A stretch of DNA of 37,909 nt from CAZGOM01 sp964542875 (GTDB lineage: Bacteria; Planctomycetota; Phycisphaerae; Phycisphaerales; Phycisphaeraceae), in contig CAZIWA010000049.1 of assembly GCA_964542875.1 (NCBI GenBank), positions 1 to 37,909 of the forward strand, written 5' to 3'. This document shows positions 1 to 7,409 of the stretch, piece after piece (the stretch's first letter is position 1; each line of letters starts with the position of its first letter). The notes beneath the pieces were generated by a model. The model ran no database searches, was not told the origin of the DNA, and was given only the letters and a program-made list of their open reading frames with translations. Made by a program: the position numbers and the translations under genes.

Positions 1-117
1 TGCCTCAAAGTCCAGTACCGCGGCTTGACCCGCCAATCCCCCGAATTCCTCGAACACCGCCCCATCGAAGAACTCGCCTGGTTCGTCGGCATCATCGAAA
101 AAGAACTCAAGCTCTGA
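1..117 (+). CDS. C-terminal fragment of an unidentified protein
   Basis: An open frame runs from the window edge to a TGA at 115-117 and gives the last 38 residues of a protein, starting CLKVQYRGL and ending IIEKELKL. Codon use is C-rich at third positions, like the neighbouring genes, so it looks like real coding sequence. The tail is charged and probably helical. I do not recognise the family, and the start lies outside the window. It is followed by about 170 bases of pyrimidine-rich spacer before the first prepilin gene. Confidence 0.5.
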   Translation, partial: CLKVQYRGLTRQSPEFLEHRPIEELAWFVGIIEKELKL

Positions 118-251
118 TCCGGCTCGCCCTCCCGCAATCACCCCCATCTTTCCTCCACGCAATCCCTTCAACATCTATTCTTTTCCTGCAATCTAGCTTC
201 ATCTCCCTTGTAATTAAATACTCCCATTTCAACCCTCGGAACCTTTATTCA

Positions 252-279
252 TTTACTCATTATCTAAACTTTGTAAATT
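252..279 (+). promoter_or_regulatory. Putative promoter abutting the first prepilin start codon
   Basis: TTTACT at 252-257 and TAAATT at 274-279 are separated by 16 bases, a plausible -35/-10 pair. The ATG follows only 6 bases after the -10 box and there is no Shine-Dalgarno sequence, so the transcript would be leaderless or nearly so. The same blocks, ATTCATTTACT and TGTAAATTATTC with the same 14-base gap, recur before the paralogous gene at 1417. The conservation is seen; the promoter role is inferred. Confidence 0.45.
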
Positions 280-285
280 ATTCAA

Positions 286-1197
286 ATGCACCCATCCAAG
301 CAACCTAAACACGCCTTCACCATCATCGAACTCCTCGTTGTCGTCGCCATCATTGGCGTTCTGGTAGCGGTCATGCTCCCGGCCATCAGCCAGGCCCGTG
401 AGAGCGCCCGCAAGATCCTCTGCGCCGGCAACCAGCGACAATGCGGCATCGGCTTCGCTTCTTACCAGACCACCTACAATCAGTGGCTCCCCATCTTCGA
501 CTGGGACCCCATCGGAGGAAACCTCCCCCTCGCCGCGCTCAACCTCACCGACGAAAACTTCGGCACCTTCTTCGGCAATAATCCCTACGCCCGCACCTGC
601 CCCAACTTCATCCCCCAGCTCCCCGCACCCAGCCCCAATAACTTCGGCATCACTAGCGTTCGTCTCAAAACCTCCATGGGCTTTGGCTACTCCCTCCTGG
701 GGATCGACTCCCTCACCGCCACCGCCATGGGCGACCGCCGTGTCAACCGCTCCTCCGCCGGCGCAATTCAATTCATCCGCCCCAGCCGCGGCGGAAACGC
801 CGTCGACACCAATGGCGACCCCACTGCCTACTACGGCAAATACTGGGATCCCTACGGCACACGCCCCCTCATGGCCGATTCCATCGCCTATAACCGCGGC
901 AACGGCCGCCTTGTCATCGCCCACCCAGCCGATCGCGGCCCAAGTAAACGCATCATCCCCGCCTTCTCCGATGACAGCGTTACCATCCCCAGCCTCATGC
1001 CCTACATGGCCACCAGCGGGTCCAACCACCTTGCCTGGGACGGCCATGTCCAGTGGATGAATATCTCCGACAACCCCCGCAACGATGAACGCATCATCGC
1101 CACGCGTTACGGTGGTGCATCCGAAGGGTGGACAAGCGCCGCCACTTCCCGCTTCACCTTCTACTACGCCAAGCCCGCCGGCCCCGACGGCTGGTAA
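286..1197 (+). CDS. Prepilin-type N-terminal cleavage/methylation domain protein (first of a tandem pair)
   Basis: 303 aa. A short basic leader ends in Ala10, followed by FTIIELLVVVAIIGVLVAVM, the class III signal of type IV pilins and type II secretion pseudopilins. Cleavage is expected before Phe11, with Glu15 as the +5 glutamate. A coiled helix (SQARESARKI) follows, then a globular domain of about 240 residues. Near residue 245 the motif SGSNHLAWDGHVQW is a form of the H-X9-DG signature common in planctomycete and lentisphaeral prepilins. It is paralogous along its whole length to the gene at 1417 (shared blocks RQCGIG, PAPSP/AAPSP, RPLMAD and GSNxLAWDGHV). No prepilin peptidase or pilus motor lies nearby, so whether it builds a pilus or serves as a surface protein is unknown. 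Confidence 0.88.
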   Translation: MHPSKQPKHAFTIIELLVVVAIIGVLVAVMLPAISQARESARKILCAGNQRQCGIGFASYQTTYNQWLPIFDWDPIGGNLPLAALNLTDENFGTFFGNNPYARTCPNFIPQLPAPSPNNFGITSVRLKTSMGFGYSLLGIDSLTATAMGDRRVNRSSAGAIQFIRPSRGGNAVDTNGDPTAYYGKYWDPYGTRPLMADSIAYNRGNGRLVIAHPADRGPSKRIIPAFSDDSVTIPSLMPYMATSGSNHLAWDGHVQWMNISDNPRNDERIIATRYGGASEGWTSAATSRFTFYYAKPAGPDGW

Positions 1198-1222
1198 TTC
1201 GCACAAAAAGCTCTCAACTATG

Positions 1223-1262
1223 TCGGCTTAGCGGTCTTCCGCGTAAGCCGATATTTCATTTT
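1223..1262 (+). terminator. Rho-independent terminator after the first prepilin gene
   Basis: Arms TCGGCTTA (1223-1230) and TAAGCCGA (1244-1251) enclose a second stem GCGG/CCGC with a TCTT tetraloop and one bulged G. The stem is followed by the T-rich stretch TATTTCATTTT. It lies 26 bases after the stop codon and separates the two prepilin genes into independent transcripts. Confidence 0.75.
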
Positions 1263-1382
1263 CCTCTGTGCGCGCCATCCTTTCGCGGGTGGCTCATCTT
1301 CCCCCTTGCTCACTTTCTCCTCTATTTTGGCCTCATCATCACCCTTGAACCCGCATTTCCACGGCTGGAATCAAAATATTCA

Positions 1383-1410
1383 TTTACTTATTTCCCCCGT
1401 CATGTAAATT
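1383..1410 (+). promoter_or_regulatory. Putative promoter abutting the second prepilin start codon
   Basis: TTTACT at 1383-1388 and TAAATT at 1405-1410 with a 16-base spacer, matching the element at 252-279 in sequence, spacing and distance to the ATG (6 bases). The bases between the two boxes differ from the first copy while the boxes are kept, which argues for selection rather than only recent duplication. Confidence 0.45.
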
Positions 1411-1416
1411 ATTCCA

Positions 1417-2313
1417 ATGCTCCCCCACTCACATCAACACCGCGCCTTCACCATCGTCGAACTCCTCGTCGTCATCTCTATTCTTTCCGTCCTCCTTACT
1501 TTCATCCTTCCTGCTCTCAGCCAGGCCCGCACGCTCGCCCTCCGCACCCAATGCGCCTCCAATCTCCGCCAGTGCGGCATCGGCCTCATGGCCTATCAAG
1601 TCGATTACCGTGACTGGCTCCCCGTCTTCAATTGGGAGCCCACCCAGGGCAACATTCCTGTCCCGACGCTTGACGCCAACTTTGCCGGCTATTTCAAAGA
1701 CGACAACATCCGCATGTGCCCGGGCTTTAAATCCACCCTCGCCGCTCCCTCACCCCTCAACATCGGAATCATCCCCGCAAGACTCAAAACCAACCTCGGT
1801 TTCGGTTACGCCCCCCACGGCATTGATGAAATCTCCGCCGCCCACACCGGCGGCAGACGCGTCTCCAAAAACGCTTCCGGCACCATCCTTTATCTCCGCT
1901 CCGGCCCCGCAGGTCGCGGCCTGGATTCCACCGGTACCGCATGGGCCTACTCCAGCAAAAACTGGGATCCTTTCGGCGTCCGACCCCTCATGGCCGACGC
2001 CATCGGCTACGAACGCGGCACAGGCCGCTTCGTCCACCCCCACACCACCGACGGTGGCCTCGCCAAGCGCATCCTCCCAGCCTACGCTTCCGACTCCATC
2101 GTCATCCCCAACCTCATGCCCATCCTCCGCGATTCCGGCTCAAACAATCTCGCATGGGACGGCCACGTCGCCTGGAAAAAAGTCACTTCCAACCCCCTCA
2201 CCGACTACCGCCCCATCGCCGTCCGCGACAACCCCGAAGGCTGGGCCATCCTCTCCCCCTCCCAATTCTCCTTCGTCTACGTCATCCCCGCCGGCAACAA
2301 TAGCTGGCGCTGA
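1417..2313 (+). CDS. Prepilin-type N-terminal cleavage/methylation domain protein (second of a tandem pair)
   Basis: 298 aa. The leader ends in Ala10, then FTIVELLVVISILSVLLTFI forms the prepilin N-helix (Phe11 as new N-terminus, Glu15 as the +5 glutamate). The C-terminal domain carries SGSNNLAWDGHVAW, the H-X9-DG-like motif. It aligns throughout with the 303-aa protein just upstream, so the pair arose by tandem duplication. Divergence is greatest in loops and at the C-terminus. The start is the ATG right after the conserved promoter-like block, with no ribosome binding site. Its role as minor pilin, pseudopilin or surface protein cannot be decided from sequence. Confidence 0.88.
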   Translation: MLPHSHQHRAFTIVELLVVISILSVLLTFILPALSQARTLALRTQCASNLRQCGIGLMAYQVDYRDWLPVFNWEPTQGNIPVPTLDANFAGYFKDDNIRMCPGFKSTLAAPSPLNIGIIPARLKTNLGFGYAPHGIDEISAAHTGGRRVSKNASGTILYLRSGPAGRGLDSTGTAWAYSSKNWDPFGVRPLMADAIGYERGTGRFVHPHTTDGGLAKRILPAYASDSIVIPNLMPILRDSGSNNLAWDGHVAWKKVTSNPLTDYRPIAVRDNPEGWAILSPSQFSFVYVIPAGNNSWR

Positions 2314-2320
2314 TCGAACC

Positions 2321-2348
2321 GGGTTCCGGGTTCTGGGTTCTGGGTTCA
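2321..2348. repeat. 7-base tandem array, unit GGGTTCT (4 copies)
   Basis: Four successive heptamers GGGTTCC, GGGTTCT, GGGTTCT and GGGTTCA start 7 bases after the stop of the second prepilin gene. Its complement (AGAACCC) is the unit of the array at 2443-2475, so the two could pair as a long imperfect hairpin across a loop of about 95 bases. Confidence 0.85.
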
Positions 2349-2442
2349 AAGCTAAAACCCAAGGCAGCTCCCCGACCGGCCATTTTTCGGATATCCAGGT
2401 CCTGCCCTTCACGACACAAGAAGCCAAACGATCCTCCCTCTT

Positions 2443-2475
2443 ACCCAAGACCCAGAACCCAAGACCCAGAACCCA
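2443..2475. repeat. 7-base tandem array, alternating ACCCAAG/ACCCAGA
   Basis: Units ACCCAAG, ACCCAGA, ACCCAAG, ACCCAGA and a partial ACCCA, 70 bases upstream of ilvC. The units alternate, which suggests duplication of a 14-base pair of heptamers. It is inverted with respect to the array at 2321-2348. Confidence 0.85.
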
Positions 2476-2545
2476 TCTTCACAGTTTGACGCCCAACCCC
2501 ACTTTTTCTACAGTATTCCACCTCACTTTTACAGATAGGACTCCC

Positions 2546-3550
2546 ATGCCCGTTGAAAAACTCTACGACAAGGACGGCTCCCTCAACCCCCTCAAGGGTA
2601 AAACCGTCGCCATCATCGGCTACGGCAGCCAGGGCCACGCCCATGCTCAAAACCTTCGCGACTCGGGCATCAAGGTCATCGTCGCAAACCGCCCCGACTC
2701 CGCCAACGGCAAGCTCGCCATCGAGCACGGCTTTAAGCCCATGGAAGTCGCCGACGCCATCAAGCAGTGCGACATGTTCATCATGACCCTGCCCGACGAA
2801 GTCCAGCCCGAAGTCTACGAAAAATCCATCAAGCCCAACCTCCGCCCGGGCATGATCTTCGGCGCCACCCACGGCTTCAACGTCCACTTCAAGACCATCG
2901 TTCCCCCCAAGGACATCGACGTCATCATGGTCGCCCCCAAGGGCCCCGGCCACACCGTCCGCTCTGAATTTGAGCGCGGCGGCGGCGTCCCCTGCATCCT
3001 CTCCGTTTATCAGGACGCATCGGGCAAAGCCAAAGAATTCGGCCTCGCATGGGCCATCGGCGTCGGCGGCGGTCGCTCCGGCATCCTCGTCTGTTCCTTC
3101 AAGGACGAATGCGAAACCGATCTCTTCGGCGAACAAGCCGTCCTCTGCGGCGGTCTCTCCGCCCTCATCAAGGCTGGCTTTGAAACCCTCATCGAAGCCG
3201 GTTACCCCCCCGAAATGGCCTACTTCGAAGTCGCCCACGAACTCAAGCTCATCATCAACCTCATCGAGCGCGGCGGCCTCAACTACATGCGCTTCTCCAT
3301 CTCCAACACCGCTGAGTTCGGCGACTACTGGACCGGCCCCAAGATCATCACCCCCGAAACCAAGAAGGTCATGAAGCAAGTCCTGGCCGACATCCAGGAA
3401 GGCAAGTTCGCCAAGGCCTTCCGCGATGACTACGCCAACGGCTTCAAGTGGTTCAAGGAACAAAAGGCCAAGGACCAGAACCACCCCGTCGAAGTCACCG
3501 GCAAGCAGCTCCGCCGCCTCATGCCTTGGCTCAAGCCCGTCGAAATCTAA
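2546..3550 (+). CDS. ilvC: Ketol-acid reductoisomerase (NADP+), class I
   Basis: 334 aa, the usual length of the short class I enzyme. It converts 2-acetolactate or 2-aceto-2-hydroxybutyrate to the dihydroxy acid in valine, isoleucine and leucine synthesis, in the cytoplasm. Seen: Rossmann motif GYGSQG at 25-30; NRPDS at 48-52 in the cofactor-selecting loop, with Arg49 and Ser52 as expected for NADPH; His109 and PKGPGH 131-136; Mg2+ ligands Asp192 and Glu196, with Glu228 and Glu232 in the knotted C-terminal domain; Ser251. The ATG is chosen because AGGA lies 6 bases upstream and the protein begins at the family N-terminus; the same frame stays open upstream but is not coding. No ilvB, ilvN or leu genes are nearby, and a strong terminator follows, so it is a single-gene unit. 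Confidence 0.97.
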   Translation: MPVEKLYDKDGSLNPLKGKTVAIIGYGSQGHAHAQNLRDSGIKVIVANRPDSANGKLAIEHGFKPMEVADAIKQCDMFIMTLPDEVQPEVYEKSIKPNLRPGMIFGATHGFNVHFKTIVPPKDIDVIMVAPKGPGHTVRSEFERGGGVPCILSVYQDASGKAKEFGLAWAIGVGGGRSGILVCSFKDECETDLFGEQAVLCGGLSALIKAGFETLIEAGYPPEMAYFEVAHELKLIINLIERGGLNYMRFSISNTAEFGDYWTGPKIITPETKKVMKQVLADIQEGKFAKAFRDDYANGFKWFKEQKAKDQNHPVEVTGKQLRRLMPWLKPVEI

Positions 3551-3579
3551 TCCTCAGCCTCAAGCTGAATCAAACTTCA

Positions 3580-3617
3580 AAAACAACCGCACTCCTCGTG
3601 CGGTTGTTTTCATTTTT
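3580..3617 (+). terminator. Rho-independent terminator of ilvC
   Basis: A perfect 13-base stem (arms AAAACAACCGCAC at 3580-3592 and its complement at 3598-3610) with a TCCTC loop, ending in a T-rich tail. It lies 29 bases after the ilvC stop. Confidence 0.9.
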
Positions 3618-3821
3618 CACTCTTTTTTCAGCAGATCAAGATTTCACCTTGGAAGATCAACCTGCATTTGTTATAACCAATCGCGGACAAGCTTCGCACA
3701 AAATGCCATGCGAATGCCCTCCTATTCATTTTCTGCCCATTTCAGCGTTACCCGACCCATATCTGCCTCAATCTCGACCCCGTGCCGCTGATCCAATCGA
3801 GACGTCAATCAGGAAACCGCC

Positions 3822-4763
3822 ATGAAACGCTATAACCCGCTTAAACCCGCCAAAGCTTTCACTCTCGTCGAACTTCTCGTCGTCATCGCCATCCTCGGCA
3901 TCCTCGTCTCCGTCCTGCTTCCCACACTCTCCAGCGCCCGGGAAATCACCTACAAAACAGCCTGCCAGTCCAATCTCCGCCAGACCGCCATCGCTGTCGC
4001 CAACTACGCCTCCGCATACAAAAGCCGCATCCCCCCCAATGTCCATAACGCCAATGGCGTCAATCCGTCCCGCGGCCCTTATCGCCTGGTCCCCAGCAGC
4101 AATCCCAACGGCGCTAACTGGCAATGGGAAGCCTCCAACGCCATCCGCAACGACAAGGGTTCAAGCGCCGTTCTCGAAGACACCGATCTCGTCAAACAGG
4201 AATACGCTTGGGGCGGCATGGGCCTCCTCATGGCCACCGACTTCATCCCCTACACCAACGCCGGACTCCGCGCATTCTGGTGCCCTGCTGAACGCAAGTA
4301 TTCCTTTAATGGCTCCACCGCCGGCGTAGGCAGCGGACCTAATGTCTATTTCAAACCCGCCGAAACCAACCGCTGGCGGCCTATCGGCGACATCTCCGTC
4401 ACCGGCAGCTCCTATGTCTACCGCGCACTCGGCACTGTTAACGGCGCCATGGTCGGCATCCCCGCAAATCAAAACGCCGGCGGCGCCACCAAATGGAGCA
4501 TCGACTTCTTCCCCAAACGTATGCTCATGATGGACGCCTGTTCCTCCGTGCGCCCCACCGACAACATCAAGCGCTTCACCCATTTCGCAAGTTCCGGCTA
4601 CCAGGGCTATAACCGGTCCTTCTTCGATGGCAGCGCAAACTGGATGCGCGATCCCAACATCGCCTGGGCCACCTATATGCCCTACCAGAACGGCGCATAC
4701 AACACCGACTATGGAAACGCCTACCAATACGCCCTTTCCATCGCCGATACCTACGGCTTATAA
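3822..4763 (+). CDS. Prepilin-type N-terminal cleavage/methylation domain protein
   Basis: 313 aa. The basic leader ends in Ala12, then FTLVELLVVIAILGILVSVL (Phe13 new N-terminus, Glu17 at +5) is a textbook prepilin helix, followed by the coil SSAREITYKTACQSNLRQ. The rest is a globular domain unlike the two upstream prepilins except in the N-terminal 60 residues. The C-terminal DG motif appears as YNRSFFDGSANWM near residue 270. AGGAAA lies 6 bases before the ATG, so unlike the first two prepilins this gene has an ordinary ribosome binding site. It is flanked by the ilvC terminator and a heptamer array. Confidence 0.88.
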   Translation: MKRYNPLKPAKAFTLVELLVVIAILGILVSVLLPTLSSAREITYKTACQSNLRQTAIAVANYASAYKSRIPPNVHNANGVNPSRGPYRLVPSSNPNGANWQWEASNAIRNDKGSSAVLEDTDLVKQEYAWGGMGLLMATDFIPYTNAGLRAFWCPAERKYSFNGSTAGVGSGPNVYFKPAETNRWRPIGDISVTGSSYVYRALGTVNGAMVGIPANQNAGGATKWSIDFFPKRMLMMDACSSVRPTDNIKRFTHFASSGYQGYNRSFFDGSANWMRDPNIAWATYMPYQNGAYNTDYGNAYQYALSIADTYGL

Positions 4764-4775
4764 ACCATCCTCACT

Positions 4776-4803
4776 CCAGAACCCAATACCCAGAACTCGA
4801 ATC
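4776..4803. repeat. 7-base tandem array, unit CCAGAAC (4 copies)
   Basis: CCAGAAC, CCAATAC, CCAGAAC and TCGAATC begin 12 bases after the third prepilin stop. The period is exactly seven, with substitutions between copies. The spacer from here to the rhomboid gene at 4929 shows no other feature. Confidence 0.7.
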
Positions 4804-4928
4804 CCCCCATCTTCTGGAAATCCTGTTGTCAACACGTGCGAACTTTCCCCTTCACCGCGCAATGATTGTCATCTCACCCGCCATTCGCATATCCTTATCT
4901 CCGAAAGCAACGTGGGAAGCTTTTTGAG

Positions 4929-6176
4929 ATGTTCTTTCCAATCGGCACAGATGAACCCATCAGGCGCGAAGCCTGGTGCACCTACGCGATCATAGTGATC
5001 ACTGCGCTCTGCTTTTTCCTGCTCCACGACAATGTTCGCATCCTTCCGGATTCTCTTCAAAATCAGAACATCGACCTCGATAGCCCCTCCCTCGACCGCT
5101 TCGCTTTTTATCAGTGGCAATGCCCCACCTGGATGCCCCTGAAAAACCCCGGCTTCGTCTGGTACCAGCTTTTCACCTACCAGTTTGCTCACGCCGGCAT
5201 CATGCATCTCGTCATGAACATGGTCTTTCTTTTTGCCTTTGGCCGCCCGCTTGAAAACAAGCTCGGCCACTTCGCCTTCCTCGCCCTTTACCTTGTCGGC
5301 GGCTCCTTCGCCGGCTTGGCCCACATCCTCACCAGCAGCGCACCCGTTATCGGTGCCTCAGGCTCAGTCTGCGCCGTTACAGGCGCCTTCCTCGCCCTCC
5401 TGCCCAACGCAAACGTCCGCGTCGTCTACTTCTTCTATGTCACCATGGGCGTCCTGGAAGTCACCGGCCTCACCCTCATCCTCACCTACTTCTGCATCGA
5501 CCTCATCATGACCGTCCTCAGCATCCGCTCCGCGCACGGCGCATTCAGCGTCGCCTACACAGCCCACCTCGGCGGCTACATCTTTGGCATCCTCCTCGGC
5601 CTCACACTCCTCAAACTCAAAATCATCCCCACCAGTCACAACGACCTCCTCCACATGATCACCCAGTATCGCCGCCGCCAGGAGTTCCGACGCGTAAACC
5701 AATCCGGCAAACGCCCTTGGCTAAACAGCCCGCCGGATATCACCGGCGTTGCTGCCAATAACCCGACATCGTCTGAAAAAGAACAAATTCTCCAACTCCG
5801 CGCCCAAATCAGTAAAAAGGCCCAGGCCCAGGATTTTGATGCCGCCTGCGACCTTTACCTTCGCCTCCTCACCATCGACCCTGGCCAGACCCTCACCCGC
5901 CAGACCCAGCACGATCTGGCAAACCACTTCTTCTCCACCCACAAACACGCGCAAGCCGCCCAGGCCTACGAGCGATTCCTCGACACCTACAAGGCCGACC
6001 CCGACAAAAGCCAGATCCAGCTCATGCTCACCATCCTCTACCTCCGCTACCTCAACCAGCCCGACAAGGCCCGTGCCATCCTTGACGAAGCCACCCCCCT
6101 CCTCACCGAAACCGACCATAAAAACCTCGCGGCCTCTCTCCGCGAAGAACTCGGCTCCAACGCCCCCCGCCCCTGA
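4929..6176 (+). CDS. Rhomboid family intramembrane serine protease with a C-terminal TPR-type tail
   Basis: 415 aa from this ATG; the frame is open upstream to an ATG at 4866 but the extra 21 residues look non-coding. Rhomboids cut substrate helices within the membrane. Seen: about six hydrophobic segments between residues 18 and 230; His93 and Asn97 in HLVMN (oxyanion pocket); the nucleophile Ser144 in GASG; the base His213 in AHLGGYIFG. All catalytic residues are present, so it should be active. After the membrane domain, residues 285-410 are hydrophilic and helical with TPR-like pairs (DFDAACDLYLRLL, HAQAAQAYERFL, DKARAILDEA), probably cytoplasmic and binding a partner. It could act on neighbouring membrane proteins, but nothing in the sequence names a substrate. 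Confidence 0.88.
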   Translation: MFFPIGTDEPIRREAWCTYAIIVITALCFFLLHDNVRILPDSLQNQNIDLDSPSLDRFAFYQWQCPTWMPLKNPGFVWYQLFTYQFAHAGIMHLVMNMVFLFAFGRPLENKLGHFAFLALYLVGGSFAGLAHILTSSAPVIGASGSVCAVTGAFLALLPNANVRVVYFFYVTMGVLEVTGLTLILTYFCIDLIMTVLSIRSAHGAFSVAYTAHLGGYIFGILLGLTLLKLKIIPTSHNDLLHMITQYRRRQEFRRVNQSGKRPWLNSPPDITGVAANNPTSSEKEQILQLRAQISKKAQAQDFDAACDLYLRLLTIDPGQTLTRQTQHDLANHFFSTHKHAQAAQAYERFLDTYKADPDKSQIQLMLTILYLRYLNQPDKARAILDEATPLLTETDHKNLAASLREELGSNAPRP

Positions 6177-6256
6177 TTCAGACATCCTGCCCAAATCCTC
6201 TCCAAACTTCCCGACCTCTTTCTCCGTGACCTCTGCTTTCTTAACTTCTCCTCCTC

Positions 6257-6287
6257 GACGCAAGACGCAGGACACAGGACGCAGGAC
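6257..6287. repeat. 7-base tandem array, unit GACGCAG (4.4 copies)
   Basis: GACGCAA, GACGCAG, GACACAG, GACGCAG, GAC. It lies between the rhomboid stop and the nuclease start (58 bases before the GTG), in a spacer otherwise rich in C and T. Confidence 0.8.
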
Positions 6288-6345
6288 TTCTTCATCCCCC
6301 ACCCCTCATCCTGCCGATAAACACAACATCGACCCGAGGTATCCC

Positions 6346-7332
6346 GTGTCCAAAAACAATCCGCCTGAACACCATTCATTCTCCCGTCACCGCGGCGGCA
6401 CCTTCACCCGTGTCCTCCTCTGCCTCATCGTCATCGCATTCGTCGGCCTCCTCGTGTGGCAACTCGTCTTCAACAAAGACGGCAAAGGTTTTTCCTGGCC
6501 CAAATGGCCCGCCAATACCCCTTCAGGCCCCACCACGCCCGCGGAGCCGCCTTCCCAGCCCTCGGGCGCCGTCTCCAAGCCGACCCCCGCCAAACCCATC
6601 CCCGGCTCCATCGGCGCCTCCCGCCCCTCCAACGACCCCCACTTTTTCACCTACGCGGGTGCTCCCAAAGCCAAATCCGACAGCCCCGTCGAAATCCTCA
6701 CCAACAAAGCCTACATGGTCGGCTACTCTGACCGCCGCCGTGATCCCCTCTGGGTCTCCTACCGCGTCTTTCGCGTCACCCCCGGTAAAGCCCCAAAACG
6801 CTCTGATAAATTCATCGCCGATTCCCGCACCCAGTCCAATGTCACCACCGCCGACTACACCAAAACCGGCTACGACCGCGGCCACATGGCCCCCAGCCGT
6901 GTCATCGGCCTTCTCTACGGACCCGATGCTCAGGACGAAACCTTTCTCATGAGCAACATCGTTCCCCAAAAGCCCGAACTAAACCGCGGCACATGGGCCA
7001 AGCTCGAAGACATCGAGCTCGAAAAACTCTCCGTCAACTTCGAGGAAATCTGGGTCACCACCGGCCCCGTATTCGAAGACAAAAATCGCGCCCTCCCCGG
7101 CGGCGTCACCATCCCCGCCAGCTTCTATAAAACCTTCATTGATGAAGACAACGGCGCACCCCGCGCCATCACTTTCCTCATCCCCCAGGAAGTCAAAGGC
7201 GGCGAAAACCTCCAGATGTTCCTCACCTCCGTCCGCCAGATCGAAAATCTCACCGGCCTCGACTTCAACCCCCAGATGAACAAAGCCACTCAGGAAAAAG
7301 TCGAAACCGCCATCCCCTCCGATTTGTGGTGA
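6346..7332 (+). CDS. Membrane-anchored DNA/RNA non-specific endonuclease (NUC1 family)
   Basis: 328 aa. The GTG at 6346 is chosen because GAGGT lies 5 bases upstream and it places a single membrane segment (FTRVLLCLIVIAFVGLLVWQ, residues 20-39) near the N-terminus; there is no suitable ATG. A Pro/Ser/Thr-rich linker (about 50-97) follows, then the beta-beta-alpha-metal nuclease domain: DRGHMAP at 177-183 with His180 as general base, and SNIVPQKPELNRGTW with the metal ligand Asn213. This family cuts double- and single-stranded DNA and RNA. The anchor predicts a nuclease domain outside the inner membrane. Possible jobs are nutrient nucleic acid breakdown or making single strands for uptake (compare membrane nucleases of competence). 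A comEC gene lies 2 kb away on the other strand. Confidence 0.9.
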   Translation: MSKNNPPEHHSFSRHRGGTFTRVLLCLIVIAFVGLLVWQLVFNKDGKGFSWPKWPANTPSGPTTPAEPPSQPSGAVSKPTPAKPIPGSIGASRPSNDPHFFTYAGAPKAKSDSPVEILTNKAYMVGYSDRRRDPLWVSYRVFRVTPGKAPKRSDKFIADSRTQSNVTTADYTKTGYDRGHMAPSRVIGLLYGPDAQDETFLMSNIVPQKPELNRGTWAKLEDIELEKLSVNFEEIWVTTGPVFEDKNRALPGGVTIPASFYKTFIDEDNGAPRAITFLIPQEVKGGENLQMFLTSVRQIENLTGLDFNPQMNKATQEKVETAIPSDLW

Positions 7333-7409
7333 TTCCCTTCCATTCGAGACGATGTATCTTCTGATCTGCTCACGGTGCGGCGATACAAATACTTCCCTGG
7401 AACCAATGC

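Noticed and set aside
1610..2545. Upstream extension of the ilvC frame giving a 646-aa product
   Set aside because: The added part overlaps the second prepilin gene in another frame and is Pro/Ser/Thr-rich; ilvC has its own AGGA and family N-terminus at 2546.
2441..3484. Long open frame on the minus strand opposite ilvC (347 codons)
   Set aside because: It mirrors the strong codon bias of ilvC, has Asp/Gly/Ala-rich composition without family motifs, and ilvC is certain.
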